Source of the DNA: Streptomyces olindensis
GTDB taxonomy: Bacteria > Actinomycetota > Actinomycetes > Streptomycetales > Streptomycetaceae
Assembly: GCA_000696115.1 (NCBI GenBank)
Contig: JJOH01000004.1
Location: 62,001-126,000 of the forward strand
Direction: 5' to 3'
Length of the DNA stretch: 64,000 bases
This document shows, one piece after another, positions 8,413 through 18,173 of the stretch. Under the pieces are notes generated by a model, which saw only the letters and a program-made list of their open reading frames with translations, ran no database searches and had not been told where the DNA came from. The position numbers and the translations under genes were made by a program. Numbering within the stretch: position 1 is the first letter of the stretch; each line of letters starts with the position of its first letter.

Positions 8413-8526
8413 GGCTCTCTCCTCCAGGCGGCGAAGAATCCTCCAGGTCTTCCCGCGCGCGGGTCTCTCCCCGCGTGCTGGGGCTGCGCCGGACGCTCGG
8501 ACGCCCGCGCCGGACGCCCGTGCCCG

Positions 8527-10152
8527 TCAGATCTCGTCCGCGGTGACGGGCTCACCTCGGCCGGGACGCCCACCGGCAGGCGCGTCCGCGTAGGCGCCGC
8601 CGCCGTCCTGCTGCGTGCCGGCGTCCGTGTAGGCGCCTCCATGCTGCTGCGGGTCGGCATCCGCGCCCGCGCCGCCGTGCTCCTGCGGGTCGGCACCCGC
8701 CTCCGCGCCACCGTGCTCCTCCGCGCCGGCGTCCGCGATCCGGTTCGGCAGCTTCGCCGCGACGGCGATCGTCAGCGCGGCGAGGGCGGCCGCGACGCCG
8801 AAGGCCAGCTTCATGCCGCTCACCTGCGCGGGCACGGCGGCGACGCCGTCGGCGGCCAGACGGCTGGCGCGCGCGGACATCACGGTCACCACCAGCGCGG
8901 TCCCGAACGCCGCCGCGACCTGCTGCAACGTGCCGAGCATCGAGCTGCCGTGCGAGTACAGGTGCGGGGGCAGCGCCCCCATGCCGAGCGTGAACACCGG
9001 GGTGAACGTCGCCGCCAGGCTGACCATCAGCAGCGCGTGCAGCCCCAGCACCTGCCAGTACGGCATCGTCATCGAGACCTGCGTGAACCCGGCGAGGGCG
9101 AGCACCATGCCGATCGAGCCGGGCAGCACCAGCGGACGACTGCCGAACTTGTCGAACACCTTCCCGACGGTCGGTCCCAGCAGTCCCATGACCAGACCGC
9201 CCGGCATGAGCAGCAGGCCGGTCTCCAGCGGGCTGAGCCCACGCAGGTTCTGCAGGTACAGCGGGAGCAGGATCATCGACCCGAGCATCGCCAGGAACCC
9301 GATGGACATCAGGGCCAGGGACAGACCGTAGGTGCGGTGCCCGAGGGTGCGCAGGTCCATCAGCGGCACACCGGTGCGCTGCAGCTTGAGCTGGCGGAGT
9401 ACGAACACCGCGATGGCCGCGGCTCCCGCGACGGCGATGCCGATGGCGAGCCCGACACTGCCGTCACTGTCGCCGAAGAGGCTCAGGCCGTACACCAGTC
9501 CGCCGAAGCCGAGCGCCGCCACGCCGACGCTGAGCCAGTCGATGGAGCTCACCTGCGGGTCGCCTATGTTCTCCACCTTGCGCAGCCCGAACACGGTCAC
9601 CAGAGCCGCGATCGGCAGGACGACCACGAACAGCAGCCGCCAGGACCCGACCTGAAGGATCAGCCCGGACACGGCGGGCCCGAGCGCCGGCGCCACCGAG
9701 ATCGCCAGGGTGACGTTGCCCATGACCCGGCCGCGGTCCTGCTCGGGCACCACGATCATCAACGTGGTCATCAGCAGGGGCATCATCACGGCCGTGCCCG
9801 CGGCCTGCACGATCCGGCCCAGCAGCAGCACCTCGAAGGTCGGCGCGACGGCTGACAGGGTGGTGCCGGCGAGGAAGACGCCCATGGCGATGGCGTAGGC
9901 CTGGCGGGTGGTGACCCGCTGGAGGAACCAGCCGGTGACCGGGATGACGGCGGCCATGGTCAGCATGAAGGCGGTGGACACCCACTGCGCCGACTGCTCG
10001 GTGATGTGCAACGACTCCATCAACCGCGGGATCGCGTTGATCATGATGGTCTCGTTGAGGATCACCACGAACGTGGCCAGCACGAGCAGCCGCACCACCG
10101 TCGGTGTGCGGCCCGCCCGCACGGCCGGACGTTCTCGGGTCACAGCTGACAT
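8527..10152 (-). CDS. DHA2-family MFS multidrug exporter with His/Gly-rich tail
   Basis: 541 residues from ATG 10152 (GAGGTG upstream); the open frame reaches 10245 but the extra residues are not membrane-protein-like. It has 14 predicted transmembrane segments, motif A-like loops, and the motif C region GPAVSGLIL, as in EmrB/QacA proton antiporters. The last about 70 residues are an unusual low-complexity tail of repeated Ala-Asp-Pro-Gln-(Glu/Gln)-His-Gly-Gly units, probably cytoplasmic. Substrate unknown; no dedicated regulator is adjacent. Confidence 0.88.
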   Translation of the reverse strand: MSAVTRERPAVRAGRTPTVVRLLVLATFVVILNETIMINAIPRLMESLHITEQSAQWVSTAFMLTMAAVIPVTGWFLQRVTTRQAYAIAMGVFLAGTTLSAVAPTFEVLLLGRIVQAAGTAVMMPLLMTTLMIVVPEQDRGRVMGNVTLAISVAPALGPAVSGLILQVGSWRLLFVVVLPIAALVTVFGLRKVENIGDPQVSSIDWLSVGVAALGFGGLVYGLSLFGDSDGSVGLAIGIAVAGAAAIAVFVLRQLKLQRTGVPLMDLRTLGHRTYGLSLALMSIGFLAMLGSMILLPLYLQNLRGLSPLETGLLLMPGGLVMGLLGPTVGKVFDKFGSRPLVLPGSIGMVLALAGFTQVSMTMPYWQVLGLHALLMVSLAATFTPVFTLGMGALPPHLYSHGSSMLGTLQQVAAAFGTALVVTVMSARASRLAADGVAAVPAQVSGMKLAFGVAAALAALTIAVAAKLPNRIADAGAEEHGGAEAGADPQEHGGAGADADPQQHGGAYTDAGTQQDGGGAYADAPAGGRPGRGEPVTADEI

Positions 10153-10414
10153 GACAGCACCTCGCTGGGGTTCCTGGTCGCAGTCGCCTCGCAGCCAAGG
10201 GCCGCCGGCCGGATGTGGATCGATGACACCGATGAAGACCGGCACACCCGGCAGAACTCATCGGTCAGCCCCCGAGTCTCCCTCAACCTCGCTCGGATCT
10301 CCCACGAATTTCCGCGCCGAGGTGCTGGAACAACTGGGTGGTGAACCCTTGGCCAACGCATTACTCTCCCTTCGACCAATCAAGAACTTCACAAGAACTT
10401 CATGGGGGACATGC

Positions 10415-11200
10415 ATGCGCGCATCCACGCGCCTTGCCCTGCTCGGCACCAGCGTCGCCCTGGTGGCCACCGCCATCGGCAGCACCACCGCCCAGGCGGA
10501 GGACGGCGGCTCGGGGGACATCACGATCGACAAGGTCGTCGTCAACGGCGGCAAGCCGGTCGTGGTCGGTACCACCAAGGCGGTGACCGCCAAGGTCACC
10601 GTGACCGCGTCGGACGACTCCGGCATCAAGGAGACGACGTACATCAGCGCCTCCGGCCCGAAGCCGAACTACGCGCAGATCTGGTACGACGACGGCGAGA
10701 TCACGTGCGTCGAGGTGAGCGCCACGACGTCCACCTGCACGGGCACGCTGACCTTCGACCCGCAGGCGGCGACCGGCTTCGTCGACAACAACGCGGCGGC
10801 CACCTGGAACCTCAGGACGCTGGTCTCCGCCCATGACTACGACTACATCCACCGGGACGCGGCCACCACGTTCAAGGTGCAGCGCCACTCGAAGCTGACG
10901 GTCGACGCCTCGCCCGAGCCGGTGAAGAAGGGCAAGACGATCACGGTCACCGGAAAGCTCTCCCGGGCCAACTGGGAGGACAACCTGTACCACGGCTACA
11001 CGAACCAGCCGGTGAAGCTGCAGTTCCGCAAGAAGGGCAGCGACACCTACACCACGGTGAAGACGATCAAGTCCAACTCGACGGGCAACCTCAAGACGAC
11101 CGTCACCGCCTCCACCGACGGCTACTTCCGCTACAGCTTCGCGGGCACGGCAACGACTCCGGCGGTCAACGCGACGGGCGACTTCGTCGACGTCCGATAG
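10415..11200 (+). CDS. Secreted Ig-like/beta-sandwich protein
   Basis: 261 residues, start ATG 10415 chosen because GGGGGAC lies just upstream and the signal peptide starts here (hydrophobic core, cleavage near AQA-ED at residues 29-31). Two beta-sandwich-like halves follow. The first has a likely disulphide pair in the D-G-E-I-T-C...T-S-T-C-T segment; the second starts near KLTVDASPEPVKKGKTITVTGKL, a pattern common in extracellular Ig-like modules of Streptomyces. No catalytic motif is seen. Probably a secreted or cell-wall-associated protein of unknown role. A strong terminator follows. Confidence 0.75.
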   Translation: MRASTRLALLGTSVALVATAIGSTTAQAEDGGSGDITIDKVVVNGGKPVVVGTTKAVTAKVTVTASDDSGIKETTYISASGPKPNYAQIWYDDGEITCVEVSATTSTCTGTLTFDPQAATGFVDNNAAATWNLRTLVSAHDYDYIHRDAATTFKVQRHSKLTVDASPEPVKKGKTITVTGKLSRANWEDNLYHGYTNQPVKLQFRKKGSDTYTTVKTIKSNSTGNLKTTVTASTDGYFRYSFAGTATTPAVNATGDFVDVR

Positions 11201-11250
11201 CCGCGGGCGGCCGGGCCACCAGAGGGCGCACATAGGGCCGACACATAGGG

Positions 11251-11290
11251 CCGGCTCGGGAGGAGACCCCTCCCGAGCCGGTCTTTCTCT
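11251..11290 (+). terminator. Rho-independent terminator after the secreted-protein gene
   Basis: A perfect 13-bp stem (11251-11263 with 11269-11281), 5-nt loop, then the T-rich run TCTTTCTCT. It separates the secreted-protein gene from the ABC-F gene. Confidence 0.85.
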
Positions 11291-11426
11291 GTGCGAGACG
11301 CAGCGTCTTGCGTGAGTGAGGTGCATGGGGTAACGTTCCGCAGCACGACAACCGAGACGGCACGTCTCGTCTCATCGCTCAGGCTCCAGACCCTCACACC
11401 CTGTCGTCGACGAAAGAAGACACCAC

Positions 11427-13055
<1,629 letters not shown>

Positions 13056-13126
13056 GCGGAGGGGCCGTGGCAGCCCTCGGTGGGTGAGTGGTTGAGCGGG
13101 CCAGTGGACGCTGCCACGCTCAGCTC

Positions 13127-13786
13127 ATGGACCTTGTTGCGTTATTACCGCCGTTCGTGGTCGCTGTGCTGCTCATCTCGGCGTCACCGGGGCCGGCGAT
13201 GCTCTTGATCTTCCGGCAGGCGGCGTTCCGCGGATGGCGGGCGGCTGTCCCCACCGTCCTGGGGCTCGAAGCGGGCCTGTACTTGTGGGCACTGGCCGCC
13301 GGCGCCGGTCTGGCCGCCCTCGTGGCGGCCTCCGAGGTGGCGTTCGTCGTACTGCGCCTGGTCGGCGCGGTGTTCCTGGTCTACCTCGGCATCAAGGCCT
13401 GGCGCACGGTGTGGCGCGGCCGGACCGGCCCCGGGCCCGCACCGGCGGACACGGACGCGCCGATCGCGCCGCCCGTGAGCCGAGGGGGATGGTGGACGGC
13501 CTTCGGCGAAGGAACAGTGGTGATGCTGGCCAACCCGAAGGCCGCCTTCTTCATGATCGCGTTCTATCCGCAGTTCGTTCCGGCAAGCCGTCCACTGTTC
13601 GCCACCACCGCGCTGCTGGCCGCGGTGCAGGTGCTCGTCGAGACGGCGTTCTACCTCGGCCTGGCCGCCGTCGTGGGCCGCACCGGAGCCTGGTTCCGCC
13701 GGCCCAGGGTCCGGCGCCGCGTCGACGCGGTCAGCGGAGGCGTACTGGTCGCCCTGGGCCTGCGCCTGGCGACGACCACACGCTGA
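13127..13786 (+). CDS. LysE/RhtB-family amino-acid exporter with two TTA codons
   Basis: 219 residues from ATG 13127; an in-frame GTG at 13088 is possible and neither has a strong Shine-Dalgarno site. Typical LysE architecture: about six membrane segments, the N-terminal SPGPAMLLIFRQA motif, a central hydrophilic linker and ANPKAAFFMIAFYPQF. These proteins export amino acids or homoserine lactone-like compounds. Residues 6 and 7 are both TTA codons (13142-13147), so translation should depend on the developmental tRNA bldA. It lies 71 bp after the ABC-F gene on the same strand. Confidence 0.85.
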   Translation: MDLVALLPPFVVAVLLISASPGPAMLLIFRQAAFRGWRAAVPTVLGLEAGLYLWALAAGAGLAALVAASEVAFVVLRLVGAVFLVYLGIKAWRTVWRGRTGPGPAPADTDAPIAPPVSRGGWWTAFGEGTVVMLANPKAAFFMIAFYPQFVPASRPLFATTALLAAVQVLVETAFYLGLAAVVGRTGAWFRRPRVRRRVDAVSGGVLVALGLRLATTTR

Positions 13787-13871
13787 ACCATCGGCTCTTC
13801 CTGACTGATCAGGACCAGACAGATCATGGGTCGAGCCAGGGCCGGACGGAGGCGAGGGCCTGCCAGTGCCC

Positions 13872-14059
13872 TAGGGCCTGTCGTTTGGATCACGCCGCAG
13901 ACGCGTGGTCTGGCACGCACATCTGCCGCGTTGTCGTCACTCGCCGACGCTCCGCGTCGACTCCCTCCTCCGCCTTGCAGCTGCACGCACCAGACCCCGC
14001 TCACCGGCACCGAACAGAACCGTCGCTTTCCTGCGACCTGATCCAAACGACAGGCCCTA
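13872..14059. mobile_element. 188-bp MITE with perfect 21-bp terminal inverted repeats
   Basis: The ends 13872-13892 and 14039-14059 are exact reverse complements; each contains GGGCCTGTCGTTTGGATCA and starts or ends with TA, which looks like a TA target duplication. No open transposase frame lies inside, and partially complementary subterminal segments are visible. I infer a non-autonomous element moved by a transposase encoded elsewhere (Tc1/IS630-like target is a guess from TA). It sits between the LysE gene and a methyltransferase gene. A similar solo end occurs at 54302-54322. Confidence 0.85.
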
Positions 14060-14101
14060 ATCGTGTTGACCGCCCCCGGCAGGCAGTGCTGGAGTCGGCA
14101 C

Positions 14102-14842
14102 GTGGACAGCATCCCCGCCAACCGCCGGTTCTGGAACCGGATCAGCAGCGCCTACCAGCACGAGCACGACCCGCGAATCGGCGCCACACCCCGGCTGTGG
14201 GGCATGTACTCCATCCCCGACGCGCACCTGCACGCCCTGGGCGACGTCACCGGCAAGCGCGTCCTCGAACTCGGCTGCGGCGCCGGCCAGTGGTCCAGGG
14301 CGCTCGCCGCCGAGGGCGCCACCGTGATCGGGCTCGACCTGTCCGAAGCCCAACTGACCGCTGCCGCCCGCGCGATGGGAGCCGTCCGCTACCCACTCGT
14401 GCAAGGCGCCGCCGAACAACTCCCCTTCGCCGCCGACAGCTTCGACCTGGTGTTCTGCGACTTCGGTGGGCTCAGCTGGGCGCCCCCGCACCTGGCAATC
14501 CCGCAGGCCGCACGCGTCTTGCGCCAAGGCGGGCGCCTGGTGTTCAACGTCGCCAGCCCATGGTTCGAAGCCTGCTACGACGAGGCCGCCGCCCGCGTGA
14601 CCACGACGTTGCAGCAGGACTACTTCGGCCTGAACACCATCGCCGAGGACGACGGCGCGACCAGCTATCAGCTCACCTACGGCGACTGGGTCAGGGTCCT
14701 GCGCGGCGCGGGTCTCATCATCGACGACCTCATCGAGCCGCGGCCCGAACTCGGAACACGCAACGGCTACAACGAAACGGACCCACCCGACTGGGCACAC
14801 CGCTGGCCGGCGGAACTGCTCTGGGTAACCCACAAAGCGTAA
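14102..14842 (+). CDS. Class I SAM-dependent methyltransferase
   Basis: 246 residues from GTG 14102, chosen because GGAG lies seven bases upstream and the conserved region starts here; GTG 14063 would begin inside the edge of the MITE. Motif I VLELGCGAGQW is at residues 54-64, followed by GLDLSEAQL and the acidic VFCDFGGLSW motif, the Methyltransf_11 pattern. The C-terminal W-A-H-R-W-P-A-E region is typical of small streptomycete methyltransferases of unknown substrate. The adjacent MITE may supply or disturb its promoter. Confidence 0.85.
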   Translation: MDSIPANRRFWNRISSAYQHEHDPRIGATPRLWGMYSIPDAHLHALGDVTGKRVLELGCGAGQWSRALAAEGATVIGLDLSEAQLTAAARAMGAVRYPLVQGAAEQLPFAADSFDLVFCDFGGLSWAPPHLAIPQAARVLRQGGRLVFNVASPWFEACYDEAAARVTTTLQQDYFGLNTIAEDDGATSYQLTYGDWVRVLRGAGLIIDDLIEPRPELGTRNGYNETDPPDWAHRWPAELLWVTHKA

Positions 14843-14887
14843 GTTCCGCCGCGCCGAGACGTGAAGGCATCCCCTCGCCGGGCAGGC

Positions 14888-15020
14888 CTAGTAGGCGCGT
14901 TTGTCGAAGCATGTGACCACGGCGCGGAAGTTCTTCAACGCGTTGATCGTCCGCCCCACTTCGTTCCTGCGTTTGTAGATCGTCTTGTCGAAGCCGCCGG
15001 GCCGTCCGCCCCTGCTGCCG
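14888..15020 (-). pseudogene. IS5-family transposase C-terminal remnant
   Basis: Minus-strand translation gives about 43 residues ending in a stop at 14888-14890: G-G-R-P-G-G-F-D-K-T-I-Y-K-R-R-N-E-V, then R-T-I-N-A-L-K-N-F-R-A-V, then F-D-K-R-A-Y. This is the conserved C-terminal DDE-region signature of IS5-group transposases (..GFDxxxYKxRNxVERxINxLKxxRAVATRYDKR..). The N-terminal part and the usual tail are missing, so it is a dead fragment. The rest of 14843-15352 shows no other gene. Confidence 0.8.
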
Positions 15021-15352
15021 GCGTCCGCCTTCATGAGCCAGGTGGATCCTGTAGGTCAGGCCGCCCCGGGCCGGCAGGACGTGGAGTCTCCCCACCCCAT
15101 GACGATGCCAACGCGGCAACCCGCGAACGGTCAATGCGCGGTGATCGCGGCAGGATTCGGCGCGCGCTGAATTTATTGGCAGGACTGTTGACCACTGCCA
15201 CACCCGTAACTTCGGTCGAAATGTTGCAATGGCTGCTTCACTTGGCGCAGAGATCCAATTTCTACTCCTCATCCTCCAGCCTTTCGCGGGGGTATGGCAT
15301 CCTTGCAGACGAAAAGGCCCGTGTACTGAGGTCGACGGTAGGGGGCAGAATC

Positions 15353-15703
15353 ATGCGGGATTGGAAAAGGACGGCTCTGATCGCCGGTTCGTCCCTGCTG
15401 ATTGCGGCGATGGTGGCCGTCTGGATTTGGGTCGACTTGGGCACTGCGGACAGCATCGCCAGTGTGGTCGGGGCAAGCGTGGGTGTGGCCGGCATCGCGT
15501 ACGCCCTATTCTCCGGAGCCCGCGCCAATACGCCGACGATCACCGCAAGCGGAACTGGAAAGGCCACGTCGAGGAATGGTGGAAGCGCGAATTCTGGTAT
15601 CACCGGCTCGGCGCCATATGGCGGCGCCGCAACGGCAGAGAATACAGGCGATGCAGATGCGACCGGTGATGGTGACGCGAACACTGGCATCAGGCTCGGC
15701 TGA
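15353..15703 (+). CDS. Small membrane protein, candidate NLR-partner effector
   Basis: 116 residues, ATG 15353 with GGGGGCAG upstream. Residues 7-29 form a clear membrane helix and 33-53 a second hydrophobic, small-residue-rich segment. The rest is a Gly/Ala/Thr/Asn-rich tail with motifs A-N-S-G-I (79-83) and A-N-T-G-I-R-L-G (109-116). The NB-ARC protein encoded 66 bp downstream has A-N-T-G and A-N-T-G-V-I-V-V-G near its N-terminus. A short shared motif between a membrane protein and an NLR is the pattern of amyloid-signalling effector pairs. Family otherwise unrecognised; the effector role is inference. Confidence 0.65.
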   Translation: MRDWKRTALIAGSSLLIAAMVAVWIWVDLGTADSIASVVGASVGVAGIAYALFSGARANTPTITASGTGKATSRNGGSANSGITGSAPYGGAATAENTGDADATGDGDANTGIRLG

Positions 15704-15769
15704 CGCTGGTGCAGCGACGCGGCGAGACCTCGGGTTGAGCGAGCGGACGAGGTTCGAGGGGAGTGGGGC

Positions 15770-17989
15770 ATGTCCTTGGGCAAGAAGGCCGGCGTCGGAG
15801 CCGCGAACACTGGAGGGGCTCGAGCTGAAAGCGGCGGGGTCGCCAACACAGGTGTGATCGTTGTTGGGGAGCTGCACCAACACGTGCCAGCCCACGCTGC
15901 ATTAGCGGTAGTGCCACGACAGTTGCCCGCTCCCCCGGCGTTCTTTACCGGTCGGGAACGTGAACTGGCCTTGCTGTCCGAAGCGTTGAAAGGCCCGAAT
16001 GAGGGCGAAGAGGGCGGGGGCACGGTCGTTATTTCGGCGATCGGTGGCACCGGTGGGATCGGAAAGACTTATCTGGCGCTGCACTGGGCCCATCACTGCA
16101 CCGAGCGGTTTCCGGATGGGCAGTTGTATGTGAACCTGCGTGGCTTCGACCCGTCTGGAGAGCCCATGGCCCCGTCGGTGGTCCTGCGGGGTTTCCTCGA
16201 CGCGCTGGGGGTGGAGCCGGCGGCCGTCCCGGCGGATGTAGAGTCGCAGGTGGGGTTGTACCGAAGCTTGATGGTGGGCAAGCGGATACTGCTGGTGCTG
16301 GACAACGCCCGAGATACCGCGCAGGTGGTTCCACTGCTGCCGGGCAGTCCGAGTTGTACGGTGATAGTCACCAGCCGTCACCAACTCGGTGGCCTGGTCG
16401 CCGGCTATGCGGCTAAGCCCCTGGCGTTGGACACGTTGTCCGAGGCCGAGTCCCGCCAGTTGTTGGCCCGTCATCTTGGCGAAGACCGGCTGGCCGCCGA
16501 AGCGCAGACGGCCACCGCCATCCTGGAGCGCTGCGCCGGGCTGCCCCTGGCTCTGAGTATCATTGCGGCCCGCGTCGCCACCCAACCGGACTTTCCCTTG
16601 GCCCACCTGGCCGAGGAAATGGCCGAGACCAGTACCCGACTGGATGCGCTGGACGCCGGGGACTTGAGCGCTGACCTACGCGCCGTATTCGCTTGCTCCT
16701 ACCACGCTCTGGAGCCCGCAGCAGCTCGGACCTTCGCCCTGCTGGGGCTGGCCCCAGGTCCGGACATCAGCCTGCGGGCGGCTGCCAGCCTGATCGGCAA
16801 GACCGTCCCCCGTGCCCGAGTGCTCCTGCGCACCTTGGAGGCCGCTCACCTGATCCGACAACACACCCCCGGTCGCTACCAACTTCACGACCTGGTCCGC
16901 CTGTACGCCGCCGAGCGCGGCCACCATGACATGGACCAGTCACCCCGCACGGCTGCTCTGCGGCGCCTGGCCGACTTCTATCTGCACACCGCCCACCACG
17001 CCAGTCACCTGCTCGACTCGCATTGGACGGTGGAGCTGGTTCTCGAGCCGCCCGCCGCCGGATGCGCCCCGCACCGAGTTGCGGATACAGCGGCGGCACG
17101 GGCGTGGTTCGCGGCTGAGGAAGCCTGCCTGCGGGCACTCCATCAGCTCACCCACAACCAGGGCTGGCACACCCACACCTGGCAACTGCCTGTGATCCTG
17201 CTCAACTTCCGTTTCCTGCAAGGCCACCGCCCCGAGGACCTGCGCACGTGGCGGACCGCCATGGAAGCCGCCGACCAGCTCCGTGACCCGATCGCCCAAG
17301 CCATGGCCCACTATGGGCGGGGAATAACCTGCGTCTACGCGAGCCAGTACGCCCAGGCCCACGCGTACCTCAACCAGGCCCTGACCCTGTTCGAACACGT
17401 CGACCATTTCACCGGCCAGGCCGACACTCACTACATGCTCAGCTGGGCCTGGGAACAGCAAGGAGACCCCCAGCAGGCACTGGCCCACGACGAGCGCGCC
17501 CTGCGCCTGCACAGAACCCTCGGCAACACCGCGAGGGAGGCCAGAAGCCTCAGCGCAGTCGGGTGGGACCACGCCCTGCTGGGGCGATTTGAGCAAGCCC
17601 GCAGCTCCTGTGAGCAGGCTCTGGTCCTGATTCGCACCACAGGCGACCGCGTCGTCGAAGCCGCCATCTTGGACAGCCTGGGCTATATCGCTCACCACAG
17701 TGGCCGGCACCACCAAGCCCTGGACCACTACCACCAGGCCCTTACTCTGTTCCGCGAGACCGGCGACACCTGGAGCGAAGCCGGCACGCTGGAGAACGTC
17801 GGGGAGACCCACCACGTCCTGGACCAGCTTGCGGAAGCCCGCCAGGCCTGGCAACGAGCTCTGGAGCTCTACGAGACCCAGCACCGCACCGCAGAGGCCT
17901 CGCACGTCCAAGAGCACCTTGCCGCCTTGGAGGCCACACACACCGAACCCCGGGACGGTAGGCGCCAGGTGACCCGCGGCACGGGATGA
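15770..17989 (+). CDS. NLR-like NB-ARC/TPR STAND ATPase
   Basis: 739 residues, ATG 15770 with GGGGAG upstream. Residues 1-36 carry two ANTG motifs. The NB-ARC core has Walker A GGTGGIGKT (92-100), Walker B RILLVLDNA (172-180), the sensor TVIVTSR (197-203), GLPLAL (257-262) and an MHD-like LHDLVRLYA (372-380). Residues about 500-725 are tetratricopeptide repeats, the usual ligand-sensing end. Leu45 is a TTA codon, so expression may depend on bldA. It lacks the SARP/HTH N-terminus of AfsR-type regulators and is paired with the small membrane gene before it, so an anti-phage or cell-death NLR is likelier than a transcription factor. Confidence 0.85.
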   Translation: MSLGKKAGVGAANTGGARAESGGVANTGVIVVGELHQHVPAHAALAVVPRQLPAPPAFFTGRERELALLSEALKGPNEGEEGGGTVVISAIGGTGGIGKTYLALHWAHHCTERFPDGQLYVNLRGFDPSGEPMAPSVVLRGFLDALGVEPAAVPADVESQVGLYRSLMVGKRILLVLDNARDTAQVVPLLPGSPSCTVIVTSRHQLGGLVAGYAAKPLALDTLSEAESRQLLARHLGEDRLAAEAQTATAILERCAGLPLALSIIAARVATQPDFPLAHLAEEMAETSTRLDALDAGDLSADLRAVFACSYHALEPAAARTFALLGLAPGPDISLRAAASLIGKTVPRARVLLRTLEAAHLIRQHTPGRYQLHDLVRLYAAERGHHDMDQSPRTAALRRLADFYLHTAHHASHLLDSHWTVELVLEPPAAGCAPHRVADTAAARAWFAAEEACLRALHQLTHNQGWHTHTWQLPVILLNFRFLQGHRPEDLRTWRTAMEAADQLRDPIAQAMAHYGRGITCVYASQYAQAHAYLNQALTLFEHVDHFTGQADTHYMLSWAWEQQGDPQQALAHDERALRLHRTLGNTAREARSLSAVGWDHALLGRFEQARSSCEQALVLIRTTGDRVVEAAILDSLGYIAHHSGRHHQALDHYHQALTLFRETGDTWSEAGTLENVGETHHVLDQLAEARQAWQRALELYETQHRTAEASHVQEHLAALEATHTEPRDGRRQVTRGTG

Positions 17990-18012
17990 GGCGGTGAGTC
18001 GCAGTGGCTGAG

Positions 18013-18046
18013 TCAAATCCCACCGCCTCCGCTTGATGAGCAGTGA
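18013..18046 (+). repeat. tRNA 3'-end-like sequence, copy 1 (possible old att site)
   Basis: Contains TCAAATCCCACCGCCTCCGC, which reads as the T-loop, T-stem and acceptor of a tRNA (Ser-like, from memory), but the 5' part of the tRNA is absent. A 34-nt copy with four mismatches lies at 26190-26223. Together they look like attachment-site remnants of an integrative element. Confidence 0.5.
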
Positions 18047-18173
18047 CTACACCTACCTATGATCGCGTCGAGGAGCATGGCGCTGACGCCGCCGTGGCCG
18101 TAGCCGGGTGGTCGTTCGTGCGCCATGCCAGATCGCACCGCCCGCCAGATCGCACCGCCCCACGAAGCCGCCG

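Noticed and set aside
15770..17989. AfsR/SARP-type pathway regulator
   Set aside because: No N-terminal OmpR-like HTH or BTAD domain; the protein starts with a short Gly/Asn motif region directly before NB-ARC.
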